Assembly: GCA_001534745.1 (NCBI GenBank)
Contig: CP013997.1
Span: 992,001-1,056,000 of the forward strand
Source: Pseudomonas monteilii
GTDB lineage: Bacteria; Pseudomonadota; Gammaproteobacteria; Pseudomonadales; Pseudomonadaceae
DNA: 64,000 bases
Reading direction: 5' to 3'
Under the pieces are notes generated by a model. That model did not search any database. It was not told where the DNA came from and worked only from the letters and a program-made list of their open reading frames with translations. The position numbers and the translations under genes were made by a program. Below, in pieces: positions 1 through 9,544 of the stretch (its first letter is position 1; every line of letters begins with the position of its first letter).

Positions 1-2
1 GC

Positions 3-680
3 TTTGGGCCTTGGTCGACGCCGCATCAGCGCTTTCATGACTGGTGCGACGACGGCACACTTGAGCGAGTGCTGGAGAGTCCGCACATCTGGCTGAACCG
101 GGAAGGAATGATCAACTCGGACACCTGGATTAACGACTCTACCGCAGTACGAGCAACGTGAGCCTCTTCAGGCGTCGAAATAAAAGGGGCCTGAAGAACC
201 GTTAGATCATGCTTCGGGACGTAGTCGAGGCGGTCTGACCACCAAGATTCATATGGTTTGCAATGCCAATGGCGTGCCACTGCATTTCAGGCTTTCATCA
301 AGACAAGCCTGTGATGTCTCCCATGCTCAGCCGTTGCAGGCAATTGCAAGAATTGCTGGCAAGCCAGGGCAACCGTATAAATGCAGCTGGTGATTAGTGG
401 CTGACAAGAGATACGATGCCGAAAACCTGCCTCGGCACTACGACTGCTGCTGGATGCAACCGGTGATCCGGTTGCATACCATGGCGCGCAAACCTCGGTC
501 TGGTTTGCTCCGATTTTTGGCCGGCCAAGTGCCGCCAGCGGAACATTATTGAGTGGATGTTTGGCTGGCTGAAAGAGAATCGTCGGATCGTCACGCGCTT
601 GGACAAGCTCGCAAAAAGCTACGCTGCTATGGCTTCACGGGCTTGTACCACGCGGTGTTTGCGACATTTTTTTCGTACAG
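3..680 (+). pseudogene. IS5-family transposase relic (frameshifted)
   Basis: Reading three plus-strand frames in turn recovers most of an IS5-type DDE transposase. One frame gives FGPWSTPHQRFHDW and DTWINDSTAVRAT, then stops near 160. A second gives GGLTTKIHMVCNANGVPL and DKRYDAENLPRHYDC with internal stops. The third gives MFGWLKENRRIVTRLDKLAKSYAAM and ends near FFSYRT around 680. The block order matches intact IS5 transposases, but stops and frameshifts make it non-functional. The 5' end of the element lies outside the window and no terminal inverted repeat was recognised at the 3' side; the frame runs on past the expected stop, suggesting a deletion junction near 680. Confidence 0.85.
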
Positions 681-744
681 AACCTACGATTCCGCGAAGA
701 CCGCGATCGGCATCAGAGCCGCGCTGGGGTGCGCGGATCAGTGG

Positions 745-3700
745 CTATTCGAAACTCTGCTCGCCTTCCTGATCGCGCTTGCTCTCATGTTCGATCCAGC
801 GTTCGAGTTCGGGCAGCATGTCGGTGACCCATTGCCGAACCTCGCTTTCAGCATTTTCATACAGCGTGGTAATAGCCGCACGACGCCGAACCAGGATACC
901 GGCTAGCGAGCCGCTCCAGCTGCGCGGATACAGCCGCGACCAGATGTCACCGAGGAACGCCCGCTTGTCTGGCGCGTGGTCCAAAATCTCCAAGAAAAGT
1001 GTGTAGACACTATTTTCCTCTTCGCCCTGCCGCCGCTTGAACATGGGGATGCTTTTGCCAAGCAGCGGATAGCGCCGATTCGGATCAATATTCGCCCACT
1101 GAACAAGGGTCTCGGCGCTGACATCTTCCACCGGCGTGCCAGACCCGAAGTCCTCCTCAAACAGTCCCTGATTTCTAGGCCTAAGTTCGGGGAGCAGGAA
1201 TTCATCGAGTGCAATCAAGGGATGGGTCTCGAAGAGCGCCTTCAAGACATAACCAAGATCGTAGGACGATAGATAGACGGTCTCTAGTCCAGTCCGGATA
1301 CGAGCGCAGATTTCCCGCAATGTCGCCTCTCCATCGGGTCCGGGGCAGCAGATCCTAATAACGGTATGCAGCCCAAAATCGCGCATCGACTGCTTCTTTC
1401 TGAAGTCAGCGCGCAGTAGCAGCTCACGGCCAACAGCGATCAAGGATGGCGCACATTGGCGGCCTTCTTTCCGATCGCAGTAGAAATGCATGTGTAGCAA
1501 ATCAAGCGCGATCTCGACGCCGTCGGCCAAATTGCTAATGTCGATGAGTAGCAGGCCAAGTGCGTCGGGTGGAGACTCCCCGACACTGCCATTGGCGATG
1601 CTTTGAAAATTCCACGCCGAAAGGACGCCAATTTTGATCGCACGCCGAAGCCGCGCTATGCCTTGAGTATCGATAGCAACACACGCCTGAAGATACGGCA
1701 GACTTCCTGCAAGATCGGGATTCTGGATCACATTCTCTAGCGTAGCGTTGGCAAAGGTCGGAGTCTTGGCGTGCGCGCCATGGATGAACCCGCCCAGCAC
1801 CGTCGGATTCCGATTGTCCGCCTTGGCTACAGAGAACAAATCCAACAGTTCACACCACATCGCGTCAAGATCGGCGGCACCATCTGAGAGACCAATGCCG
1901 CATTCATAGGCGCGCTGCGGATTTTGTTCGACGAGCAATTCGGCGATGAAGGCAACTCGCGTCTCCGGGGTGTTCGCGAGTGCGGTGCCGATTTCTTTCG
2001 CCTGCTGGGAAGCGCGTTCATACGGTTTCATGAGGTCGCTGTCATCAGCGTCGCCGTCAACCATATCCCAACCGTAACTGCTGCGCCCCAGTACGACTGC
2101 ACGGGCCTGATGAAGAAGATCGGTGGGTTTCAAGCGTTCGATGAGTGCAACGAGACGGGTACGCACCTCATCCGGCATCTTGTCGCCCTCGAAGCGCAGC
2201 GCTTTGCGAAAGCCAATCCACCCCTCGATCCAAGGTCGCTCGGAAGAAAAATGGATCGCTGCCTGCTCGAGCGCATCGTGGCAGGCCCCGAAGTGCCACA
2301 GCGTTCTTACGCTGTGAGCAAGGTAGTCCCTGACGTTTTCGATGATTGGCGATAGCTCGACCGCCAGGTCGACCGCGCCGTTGTACCAGGCCCAGATGTC
2401 ACCATAGGTCGGCGGGTGCCAGCCATAGTCCCGTGGCCGGGCGCCGAAGTCGAAGTCGCTGGATGAACTGAAATGGTGCGCCTTCAGCAGCGCACCGAGT
2501 GCGACGCCGGCGCAGCGTGCCAAAGCCGGATCACCCGATTGCGCGAATCGGCGTATGAGCGCTCGCCGCTGATCTGGTAAAGCCTTGGTGCCGGACAGGT
2601 GCAGGTGATACAGCTCGGCGAACATGTCCGAAGCCGAGTTGTTGTGGTGGTCGGGCGATTCAGCGGAAAGGAACCGCGCAAGCAGGGTTGCCGCGCGGTC
2701 GAACAGCGGCGGATCGTAAGCGAGGAGCTTGATCAACCGTATCCATTGCCACCGGTTGCTCGACTGCGGATCGATGATCTTGCCGCCATCTGGGCCGGCA
2801 ATATCACGCTCGATCCTCGCGAGCACGGCATCGGGTGCAACCGGGGCGATGTTGGCGATGATCTGAAGGCCGTTTTTTCCCAGTGTCGTAAGATCGCCGA
2901 GTGGCCCGTCGGCACTGAGCCAACGCTCGACCGCGGCCCGCGCCTCGGCGCTGTCGTGCAGATAGCCGAGGCGGCGCGAAAGGGACTTCTGCATCCGCGT
3001 TGTAAGCGACGCGCAGAAGCGATCGAAATCGGCCGGCGGCATGCGTTCAAGGGCGAACCCGGCGAGCGGGTTGGCGATCGCATGCGGCAGGATAGCGCGC
3101 CACCGTCCCCGCAACTGCGCGACTCCCCGCTGTCGAAGCGTATTCAGCGCCTCATATATCCTTGCTACGGGAACACCGCGAATAGCGGCGACCCGCGCAA
3201 GCTCACCACCTTCCGAGGTATCCTCGCCATCGATCGAATAAAGCAGGGCAAGGTCCTCGGCAGCGGAAAGCAGATCCCGATCAGGATCGTTGCGCTGATG
3301 AAAAATCCGCCCGAAGAGGTCGCGGCTCTTGAGCTTTCCCAGGGTCTCGCCTTTTCCGAGCGTGTCGGCGAGAGCGCGCGCCACGCGGAAGTTGCCGTCG
3401 CTGAACTCTGATATGGTTCGCCTGTCGACCTGCGTCACATTGGGGGAGGTCTTTTCCAGCCACAGTTCTACCATTTCGGACGATGCTGATTGTAAGCGAA
3501 AGACCTCGGTACGCTCGGGTTCGTCGTCGCGAACATCATATTCGACAGTTAAGAGACTGACTTGGCTTCCCGCTTCCGAACAGATGTGTGCCAATTCGCT
3601 GTGCGTCGCCGGGTTACAGTTGTCGACGATCAGGATCGCACGGTGCCGTGCGATCACCAGCTGGCGCGCCATGTCCCGTGCGGTCGGGTCAGTCTCCGCC

Positions 3701-3951
3701 GAATAGTCGGTATAAACGGCGAGCCCCGGATCGAGCGGCACCTCGCCCACACCATCCTCGAACAGTGCCTGCACGAGACGAGTCTTTCCGAGACCGGACA
3801 AGCCGATCAACCGGATACATTGGCGAGCTTTGGTCAGAGAGGCGCGAAGCCGGGCGATACCCTCGCCGATGGTGAGTTGCTCGCGGTCGCTCGTTCGCTC
3901 ATCGGTTAGGCAGGCCTTATCGTTGAAGAGATAGGATGTCTCCTTGCTCAC
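745..3951 (-). CDS. STAND-type NTPase, C-terminal part of an amber-split nuclease-STAND protein
   Basis: A 1068-residue reading frame from a GTG at 3951. A P-loop lies near residues 50-57 (GLSGLGKT) and a Walker B strand near 105-110 (AILIVD), followed by about 900 residues of mostly helical sequence without transmembrane segments. This layout (NTPase, then a long helical sensor) fits STAND NTPases, including the Avs anti-phage group. The upstream nuclease frame (3988-4521) is in the same phase; only a TAG at 3990-3988 separates them, and the intervening codons read on as GWSSIGDW. So this is probably the larger part of one ~1258-residue gene broken by a nonsense codon. Translation could restart at the GTG, but no clear ribosome-binding site precedes it. 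Exact Avs subtype is not assignable by eye. Confidence 0.75.
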   Translation of the reverse strand: MSKETSYLFNDKACLTDERTSDREQLTIGEGIARLRASLTKARQCIRLIGLSGLGKTRLVQALFEDGVGEVPLDPGLAVYTDYSAETDPTARDMARQLVIARHRAILIVDNCNPATHSELAHICSEAGSQVSLLTVEYDVRDDEPERTEVFRLQSASSEMVELWLEKTSPNVTQVDRRTISEFSDGNFRVARALADTLGKGETLGKLKSRDLFGRIFHQRNDPDRDLLSAAEDLALLYSIDGEDTSEGGELARVAAIRGVPVARIYEALNTLRQRGVAQLRGRWRAILPHAIANPLAGFALERMPPADFDRFCASLTTRMQKSLSRRLGYLHDSAEARAAVERWLSADGPLGDLTTLGKNGLQIIANIAPVAPDAVLARIERDIAGPDGGKIIDPQSSNRWQWIRLIKLLAYDPPLFDRAATLLARFLSAESPDHHNNSASDMFAELYHLHLSGTKALPDQRRALIRRFAQSGDPALARCAGVALGALLKAHHFSSSSDFDFGARPRDYGWHPPTYGDIWAWYNGAVDLAVELSPIIENVRDYLAHSVRTLWHFGACHDALEQAAIHFSSERPWIEGWIGFRKALRFEGDKMPDEVRTRLVALIERLKPTDLLHQARAVVLGRSSYGWDMVDGDADDSDLMKPYERASQQAKEIGTALANTPETRVAFIAELLVEQNPQRAYECGIGLSDGAADLDAMWCELLDLFSVAKADNRNPTVLGGFIHGAHAKTPTFANATLENVIQNPDLAGSLPYLQACVAIDTQGIARLRRAIKIGVLSAWNFQSIANGSVGESPPDALGLLLIDISNLADGVEIALDLLHMHFYCDRKEGRQCAPSLIAVGRELLLRADFRKKQSMRDFGLHTVIRICCPGPDGEATLREICARIRTGLETVYLSSYDLGYVLKALFETHPLIALDEFLLPELRPRNQGLFEEDFGSGTPVEDVSAETLVQWANIDPNRRYPLLGKSIPMFKRRQGEEENSVYTLFLEILDHAPDKRAFLGDIWSRLYPRSWSGSLAGILVRRRAAITTLYENAESEVRQWVTDMLPELERWIEHESKRDQEGEQSFE

Positions 3952-3987
3952 GCCGACGCCGCACCAATCGCCGATGCTGCTCCAGCC

Positions 3988-4521
3988 CTACATACCGATG
4001 CCGAGCCGCGTGCGGACCCAGGCGGCAATTCCGGGATGGTGATTGACCCATGTCGCCAGCCGGTTGCGATCATAGAAGTCGCTATGCAACTGCCCGGACT
4101 CAGGCAGATCGTCGAGTTGCGCCCGGATCGCATCGCGACGATCGCTCAGCGGCTTGTCTGCTACTGACCCTTGCGCGCTGACGATGATGTAGGCGCCAGA
4201 GCGAGCGGCGAGTTCGGCGATGACCGGCCGTAGTACGCCGCCAGGACGCATCTCATCACGGATTGCGCTCGCCGGCATGTCGGGCTTTTTCACTTGAAAC
4301 CCTGTGTGCTGGCGCGGCACGAAATCCGGGATCAGCAGTGCGGACGGGCACTCGATCCGGACGTCAAGTCCGCCATCGGCCGCATCCTGATTGCCGCCAG
4401 CCGTTACCGACGAACTGGGGCAGCCCTGCGCCCGCAATTCTGCCATAGCGAGACGTGCGACGAGTGTCCGCAGATCAGCATCATTGAGGTCGGCGACTTG
4501 TGCGCCAGTAATTTCGAACAT
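3988..4521 (-). CDS. Mrr-like PD-(D/E)xK nuclease domain, N-terminal part of the same split protein
   Basis: 177 residues from an ATG preceded by a strong AGGGGG ribosome-binding site. The segment near residues 49-79 reads GGLDV...GFQVKK, which fits the Asp and (E/Q)xK elements of Mrr-type restriction nuclease folds (D53, Q76, K78). A Glu at 28 could be the upstream acidic residue. In Avs-like and Cap4-like defence proteins such a domain is the effector that cuts DNA once the NTPase part is triggered. The frame ends at an amber TAG and continues without a shift into the STAND frame. As it stands the cell would make a free nuclease domain, a read-through product, or nothing useful. Confidence 0.65.
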   Translation of the reverse strand: MFEITGAQVADLNDADLRTLVARLAMAELRAQGCPSSSVTAGGNQDAADGGLDVRIECPSALLIPDFVPRQHTGFQVKKPDMPASAIRDEMRPGGVLRPVIAELAARSGAYIIVSAQGSVADKPLSDRRDAIRAQLDDLPESGQLHSDFYDRNRLATWVNHHPGIAAWVRTRLGIGM

Positions 4522-4544
4522 CGCCCCAACCCCCTTTTATCAAA

Positions 4545-4580
4545 TATTAGATAGCATGCGGGAGAACGAAGAGCAGTCAA
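4545..4580 (-). promoter_or_regulatory. Candidate promoter for the nuclease-STAND locus
   Basis: On the minus strand a TTGACT element (4580-4575) is followed by an AT-rich stretch containing TATCTAATAT, then the AGGGGG ribosome-binding site of the nuclease frame. The spacing to the best -10 match is not ideal. The TTGACT overlaps the last codons of the relaxase relic, so the defence gene may use a promoter lying in older element DNA. Confidence 0.3.
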
Positions 4581-4850
4581 GCGATAGTTGGTCCGCCACG
4601 AAGGCGACGGAACTGCCAGTGATCCCGTCGCCACGCATGATGCCGGCGACTGGCTTGTCGAGCTGACGCTCCAGCGCCGTTTGCCACGGCACGAGCGTGA
4701 ACTCGCGCGATCCGTCGAAGATGCTGTTGGGCCGCCATCCGCGTGATTTATGCTAGGTGCGGAGCATCTGAAACCTCTCGAGATGCTTAAGCGCCGTGCT
4801 TTCCAGTCCGTTCTTGAAGAAAAAGCCCGGACCTTTAGTTCGAAATGAGT
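4577..4850 (-). pseudogene. 3' end of a DUF3363 (VirD2-like) relaxase gene, decayed
   Basis: Minus-strand translation gives GFFFKNGLESTALKHLERFQMLR, a TAG, then SREFTLVPWQTALERQLDKPVAGIMRGDGI, and after a one-base shift WQFRRLRGGPTIA and a stop. The order (LVPW..aLE...G..v.GvmR.dgi.W..gR.RG) matches my memory of the C-terminus of DUF3363-containing conjugative relaxases of the Tn4371-like ICE type. One stop and one frameshift show it is dead. Only the last ~90 codons remain; the upstream part ends in AT-rich DNA at 4871-4960 with no recognisable coding. It ties the adjacent nuclease-STAND gene to a former conjugative element. The call rests on a short match. Confidence 0.5.
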
Positions 4851-4961
4851 TCGAAGTATCGTATCAATCATGGCATTTTTGGTTGATTGATTTATATCAT
4901 ATTGATAAATATGGATTTTATATGGCTATAAATAATCGAGTGGGAGTAATTCTGTAGCGTG

Positions 4962-4989
4962 AAAAAAACCGGCTTCTGCCGGTTTTTTT
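4962..4989. terminator. Bidirectional Rho-independent terminator
   Basis: A run of A, then CCGGC, a TTCT loop, GCCGG and a run of T: a perfect dyad with A/T tracts on both sides, so it can work in either direction. It lies 143 bases downstream of the minus-strand chemoreceptor gene and marks the border between the core chromosome and the foreign-looking 1-4.9 kb segment. Confidence 0.85.
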
Positions 4990-5131
4990 CTATCTGTAGA
5001 GAGCAAAAGGATGCCTTCTGGCTCATCTCCGTACGTCCTGCTAACGATGCCTGCTTCGTGAGAGGCGAGGGCGTAGGCAGACCAGCACCAGCCCCAAGAA
5101 ACTAATGCCCACCCACCTCTCAAAAACCTAC

Positions 5132-7129
5132 TCAGCCCCCCCGACTCAACCCCCCCAAACGCGCCGAAATCGACTGCATCCCCCTACCCAGCTCCCGAAG
5201 AGTACTCGCATCCCGCGCCCCTTCCTCACTGGCCGCATGGATACGCACCGCCAGCTCATTGATTTCCTGCGTCACATGACTCTGCTCCTGGGCCGCGACG
5301 GCGATCTGTTGAGCGCGCTGAACAATGTCATCGAAACTGCCCACCGTAGTACCCAAGGTAGCGGACACGCCCACAGCCTGTTGCACCGACTCGCGGGTGC
5401 GCTGGGCGCCGTTCTGCATGGTCGTGACGGCCGCATTCGACGCCTGCCGCAGCTGAGTGATCATCTCCTGGATCTCGTTGGCAGACGTCTGGGTACGGCC
5501 TGCCAGTGTCCGCACCTCATCGGCCACCACCGCAAACCCCCGGCCTTGTTCACCGGCCCGTGCAGCCTCGATGGCCGCGTTGAGCGCCAACAGGTTCGTC
5601 TGTTGGGAGATCGACTTGATGACCTCCAGCACGCTGCCGACGCGCTCGATGTCTTCCCCCAGCTGAGTGATCGCGGTGGCCGCGCCCGAGATGTCGGTCG
5701 CCAGGCTTTCGATGGATTCACCGTTGCGGTTGACCTGGTGCTGACTCTTCTGCGCCTCTGCCAGCGAGCTGCGCGCCGTGTCCGAGCAGTCCGTGGTATT
5801 GCGTGCGACCTCATGGGCGCTGGCCGACATTTCGGTGATGGCGGTGGCGAGCAGGGTGTTGTCCTGGCGTTGTGCTTCTGCCCGTTCCGCCAGGCCGTTG
5901 GACAGTTGCGCCAGCTCGTTGGCCTGGGTTTCCAGGGACACCGACTCATCGGCAATCTGTCGCAGCATGGTCCGCAAGGAGCCGGCGTAATGGTTAACGG
6001 CGCGGCGCAGCGCACCCAGTTCATCCGACCGCTGAATCTCCAGCTCAGCACCAGCTTGACCGCCTTGGCCGAGCCGTTCGATTTGCGTGGTGGTTTCCTC
6101 GATCTGGGTGAGCAGTCGTTTGCCCGCCAGCCAGGCGAGCCCCAGCAGAATGCCCAGCAGCGGCAGGAGGAACAGCAGGATCTGCCCGGTCAGTGTGTTC
6201 GCCAGTCCGACCACGCGAGCCTCGGGCGTGACCAGCCCGATGCGCCAGCCGGTGCCTTCCATGGTGGCCAACGTGACGTAGGCCGGCCCCTCCAGGCGCG
6301 CGTCGTGTTCGAGATACAGCGTCGTCGTGCCGGCGCGCTGGCTCGACAGGCTGTCGGTGACTGGCTTCAACCACGGTTGTTCCTGGCTCAACCCGGCCAG
6401 GGTCGGCAGGCCCTTGGTGCTCTTGGCATCGGGGAAGAACAGCAGATTGCCTGACGTGTCGACCGCGAACGCGTAGCCGCCGGTGACCGTGCCGTTGGCC
6501 TTGAGAAAGGCTGCCAGGCCGTCCAGCTTGAGGTCGATCGTGGCGACACCGGCAAACGTGCCCTGTGCCTGATAGGGCACGCTACACGTCGTCATCGCCA
6601 CACTACTGACCGGGTCCTGGTAGGCATCTGACCAGACGCAACGTCCCTGGGGCGCGGATTTGGCGCCGGTGTACCAGGACTCGGCCTGATACGACGGGGT
6701 TTGCGCGGCGTTGTACTCGTCCGAATAGTCCAGCCCATTGCTGGCGTTGCGCGCCCAGAAAAAGCTGCGGCGCTCGGTGCCGGCCGTAAAGCGGTTGGGT
6801 TCTGGCCACACCCCGCCGCCTGCGATGGCGGCATCGCCCTGGCTGTCGATCACGTTGGGCAGCGTGGCCTTGAACAGGGCTTCTTCGTGGGGCAGGGTCT
6901 CGGCCAGGTGCGCCATCGCCGCCGTGGTGCCTTCGATACGGTTCACTTGCATGGCCAGCTGACGGGTGATCGCATTGGCCGATTGTTCCGCAGCCTCGGT
7001 GCCTGCAGCGACCAACTGCGGCTTGCCGCCCAGGGTCATGACGGCGTAGATCGCCAAGGCAGTCAGCACCAGCAGCGTCAGGATACCCAGTGTCATGCGC
7101 CCTGAAATGCGGTCGGGAAGTAGCGGCAT
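5132..7129 (-). CDS. Methyl-accepting chemotaxis protein with dCache-like sensor
   Basis: 665 residues from ATG 7129, which has GTGGAG just upstream; a TTG 15 bases earlier is less likely. Order: TM1 about 14-33, a ~280-residue periplasmic region with Cache-like features ([23 protein letters not shown]), TM2 about 310-335, HAMP, then a full signalling hairpin with the conserved tip [20 protein letters not shown]. It would pass periplasmic ligand binding to CheA/CheW. The usual amino-acid motif of dCache sensors (YxxxxRxWY) is not intact: a Glu sits where the Arg would be expected. So the ligand is probably not a plain amino acid, and I cannot name it. Confidence 0.9.
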   Translation of the reverse strand: MPLLPDRISGRMTLGILTLLVLTALAIYAVMTLGGKPQLVAAGTEAAEQSANAITRQLAMQVNRIEGTTAAMAHLAETLPHEEALFKATLPNVIDSQGDAAIAGGGVWPEPNRFTAGTERRSFFWARNASNGLDYSDEYNAAQTPSYQAESWYTGAKSAPQGRCVWSDAYQDPVSSVAMTTCSVPYQAQGTFAGVATIDLKLDGLAAFLKANGTVTGGYAFAVDTSGNLLFFPDAKSTKGLPTLAGLSQEQPWLKPVTDSLSSQRAGTTTLYLEHDARLEGPAYVTLATMEGTGWRIGLVTPEARVVGLANTLTGQILLFLLPLLGILLGLAWLAGKRLLTQIEETTTQIERLGQGGQAGAELEIQRSDELGALRRAVNHYAGSLRTMLRQIADESVSLETQANELAQLSNGLAERAEAQRQDNTLLATAITEMSASAHEVARNTTDCSDTARSSLAEAQKSQHQVNRNGESIESLATDISGAATAITQLGEDIERVGSVLEVIKSISQQTNLLALNAAIEAARAGEQGRGFAVVADEVRTLAGRTQTSANEIQEMITQLRQASNAAVTTMQNGAQRTRESVQQAVGVSATLGTTVGSFDDIVQRAQQIAVAAQEQSHVTQEINELAVRIHAASEEGARDASTLRELGRGMQSISARLGGLSRGG

Positions 7130-7255
7130 GCTGAAACTCCACAAAAATTGAGGTCGGCTGTAGTGGGTAACGGCAGTCGGGCGCGATAGTTGAGGCGCTA
7201 CCTGAGGGTTTGCGTGATCAAGTGACGGTCGATCGAGAAAACACCGCCAAAGACG

Positions 7256-9277
7256 TCACGCATGGGTCAACCCGGTCAACGTGTCCGCAATGGTCTTGGT
7301 CCGCTGCGCCGTGCCCTCGGTCGCCCGACTCGACGCTTCCAGCGTGTCCAGCATCTCCCGCAGCGCACCTACCCCGGTGGACTGATCCTCGATCTGCTGG
7401 GCCACCCGCTGGATCTCTCCCGACAGCACCTCGATGTCCGCGCCAATGTCCGCCGCGTTCTTGCGTGTGATTTCCGCCAGCTTGCGCACCTCGTCCGCCA
7501 CCACCGCGAAGCCCCGGCCCAGGTCGCCCGCGCGTGCAGCCTCGATGGCCGCGTTCAGCGCCAGCAGGTTGGTCTGCCCGGCGATCTGCTGGATCACCTG
7601 CACGATCGACTGGATCCGCAAGCTCGACCCTGCCAGCGCACGCGCACCTTCCACCGCGGTCTCTGCCTGGCTGGACAGCCCTTCGACCGTGGTCCCGGCC
7701 TGGACGGACACCGTGTTCTGCTGGCCAATGGTGCCCACCAGTTCGTCCATCGAGGCATGCAGTTCACCGGAGTACTGCTTGAGCTGCGACGCGATGTCTT
7801 CCTGTTGGCGCTCGGCCTGGGCCAGCACCTGGCCCAGGTCGGTCAGGCCTTCGAAGACGGGCAGGATCGTGCGGTCCAGGCCACGGGTATTGAAGGTGTC
7901 GGTGAAGTCGTTGTTCTTGAACGCGGCAATCTGCTTGACCACCACATGGTTCAAGCCCGCCAGCTTCTTCACCTGGCGCCGCAGGAAGAAGGCTTTGAAC
8001 TCGCCGTAATGGGCGATGAAGTTGTCTACATACTCGGCCGTGAAGCTCGCCCCCTTGGCCATCCGAAAGAAGAAGATCGCCGTCAGCGTCTGGTTCAGGT
8101 TCAGGCCCAGGATTTCCCCGAAGGTCGAAAACCCTGCCAGCGGCACGTCACCGAACACACCGGTCATGTTGCCCAGCTCGGCGCCGTTGTTCAGCCGGCG
8201 CAGGATGCAGTCGTTCAGGATGCCCGCCACCGGCTGGCCGCCCTTGCCACGCAGGAACTGCTCATAGTCCAGGCGCGTCGCTTCCCGCAACGGTGTACGC
8301 CGCACCATCACCAGCTCTTCGCCCGGCGCCACGTCGCAGAACAGCTGCACGATCTGCTGTTCGTAGTCGATTCGCGCGATGGAGCGTACGAACAGCTCAT
8401 TGCCCACCCGAATCGCGAATGAATAATCCGCCAGCTTCGATTCCAGCGCCTGTGGCGCGCAGGCGAACGCGTCGCACAGCGCCTGCACCATGCTCTTGAT
8501 GTTGCCGCTGCTGTCGATCACCTGATCGATCGTGCGGTCCTCCACCGAGGCCGTCAGCACACTGAACGTCAGGTTTTCTGCCTTGAAGTTCTGGCTCTTG
8601 AACACGTCGAACCGCACGTTCGCCGCCGTCTTCAGGAACACGATCTGCACGTGGTTCTGATAGCTGCGCTGGCCGTCATGGATCAGCGTCTTCTGGAAGT
8701 CCGACTTGCCCCCGGCCGACCCGCCCACGAACAGACACGGAAAGCGCCCGGACTCGTACAGCGCCTCCATGAAGAACGACTCCGACGCCGACAACCCGTC
8801 GAACACCACGTACGCCAGCGTATCGCGGTGATCGATCGAGGTGCGCACCTGCGCTCGCTTGATATTGGCCACCAGCTTGGCGATCCGCTCCTGCATCCCC
8901 AGCCGCGGGCCCCCACCGCGAATGTCCTCGCACTCGAGCGGCACCATCACCACCTCGGCCGAGGCGATCACACTGTCGTCGAATAGCTGCAGCACGATCC
9001 GGTCCCAGCGCTCGCCCGTGGCGCAATACAGCGAGGTGGGCGCATTGCAGAGTTCGCCGGAGGTCGTGCACAGGCTGATGCTGGCGTGGGGGAACCGGCG
9101 CTTGAGCTTGGCGGCGATGGCATCGATGTCCAGGTGCGGCGAGATGAAGCCGGTGATCAGCAGCGGGGTGATGCGCAGGGCATCGAGCGCCGCGTCCAGG
9201 TCGTTGGCAGTGCTGGTGAGCGTGGCGGTGCCTGGGCGCGATGGCCGGGTTTTTTTCAGGAAGGCGAGTGGGTTCAT
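7256..9277 (-). CDS. Soluble chemoreceptor with FIST sensor domain
   Basis: 673 residues from ATG 9277 (MNPLAFLKK); an upstream in-frame start would add 17 atypical residues. The N-terminal ~400 residues look like FIST_N plus FIST_C ([55 protein letters not shown]). There is no transmembrane segment or HAMP domain. The C-terminal third is an MCP signalling domain with tip [24 protein letters not shown] domains are proposed to bind small intracellular molecules, so this should be a cytoplasmic receptor reporting metabolic state to the chemotaxis array. It follows the dCache receptor on the same strand with about 125 bp between genes. Confidence 0.88.
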   Translation of the reverse strand: MNPLAFLKKTRPSRPGTATLTSTANDLDAALDALRITPLLITGFISPHLDIDAIAAKLKRRFPHASISLCTTSGELCNAPTSLYCATGERWDRIVLQLFDDSVIASAEVVMVPLECEDIRGGGPRLGMQERIAKLVANIKRAQVRTSIDHRDTLAYVVFDGLSASESFFMEALYESGRFPCLFVGGSAGGKSDFQKTLIHDGQRSYQNHVQIVFLKTAANVRFDVFKSQNFKAENLTFSVLTASVEDRTIDQVIDSSGNIKSMVQALCDAFACAPQALESKLADYSFAIRVGNELFVRSIARIDYEQQIVQLFCDVAPGEELVMVRRTPLREATRLDYEQFLRGKGGQPVAGILNDCILRRLNNGAELGNMTGVFGDVPLAGFSTFGEILGLNLNQTLTAIFFFRMAKGASFTAEYVDNFIAHYGEFKAFFLRRQVKKLAGLNHVVVKQIAAFKNNDFTDTFNTRGLDRTILPVFEGLTDLGQVLAQAERQQEDIASQLKQYSGELHASMDELVGTIGQQNTVSVQAGTTVEGLSSQAETAVEGARALAGSSLRIQSIVQVIQQIAGQTNLLALNAAIEAARAGDLGRGFAVVADEVRKLAEITRKNAADIGADIEVLSGEIQRVAQQIEDQSTGVGALREMLDTLEASSRATEGTAQRTKTIADTLTGLTHA

Positions 9278-9544
9278 GAAGGCTCGGTCGAAAAGGGGAC
9301 GGCGTACGGTTAAAAGAACTATCGGCAAGTTGAAGAGGGGCTGGAGGGGATGCGACGGATGGACGCGTTACAGCACTTTCCCTATCCGCGACGGGCGACT
9401 GCCGATCGTTGGCGAGTACTCAAGGTGTTGATGACATCGGCAGCCGCCTGCGAGATGACGTCGCTCCCTACCGGACGAATGAAGGGCTATTCGCCCCAAG
9501 GCGCAACCAACACCCTCGGGCGAATGACCACCTTCATCGACGAA

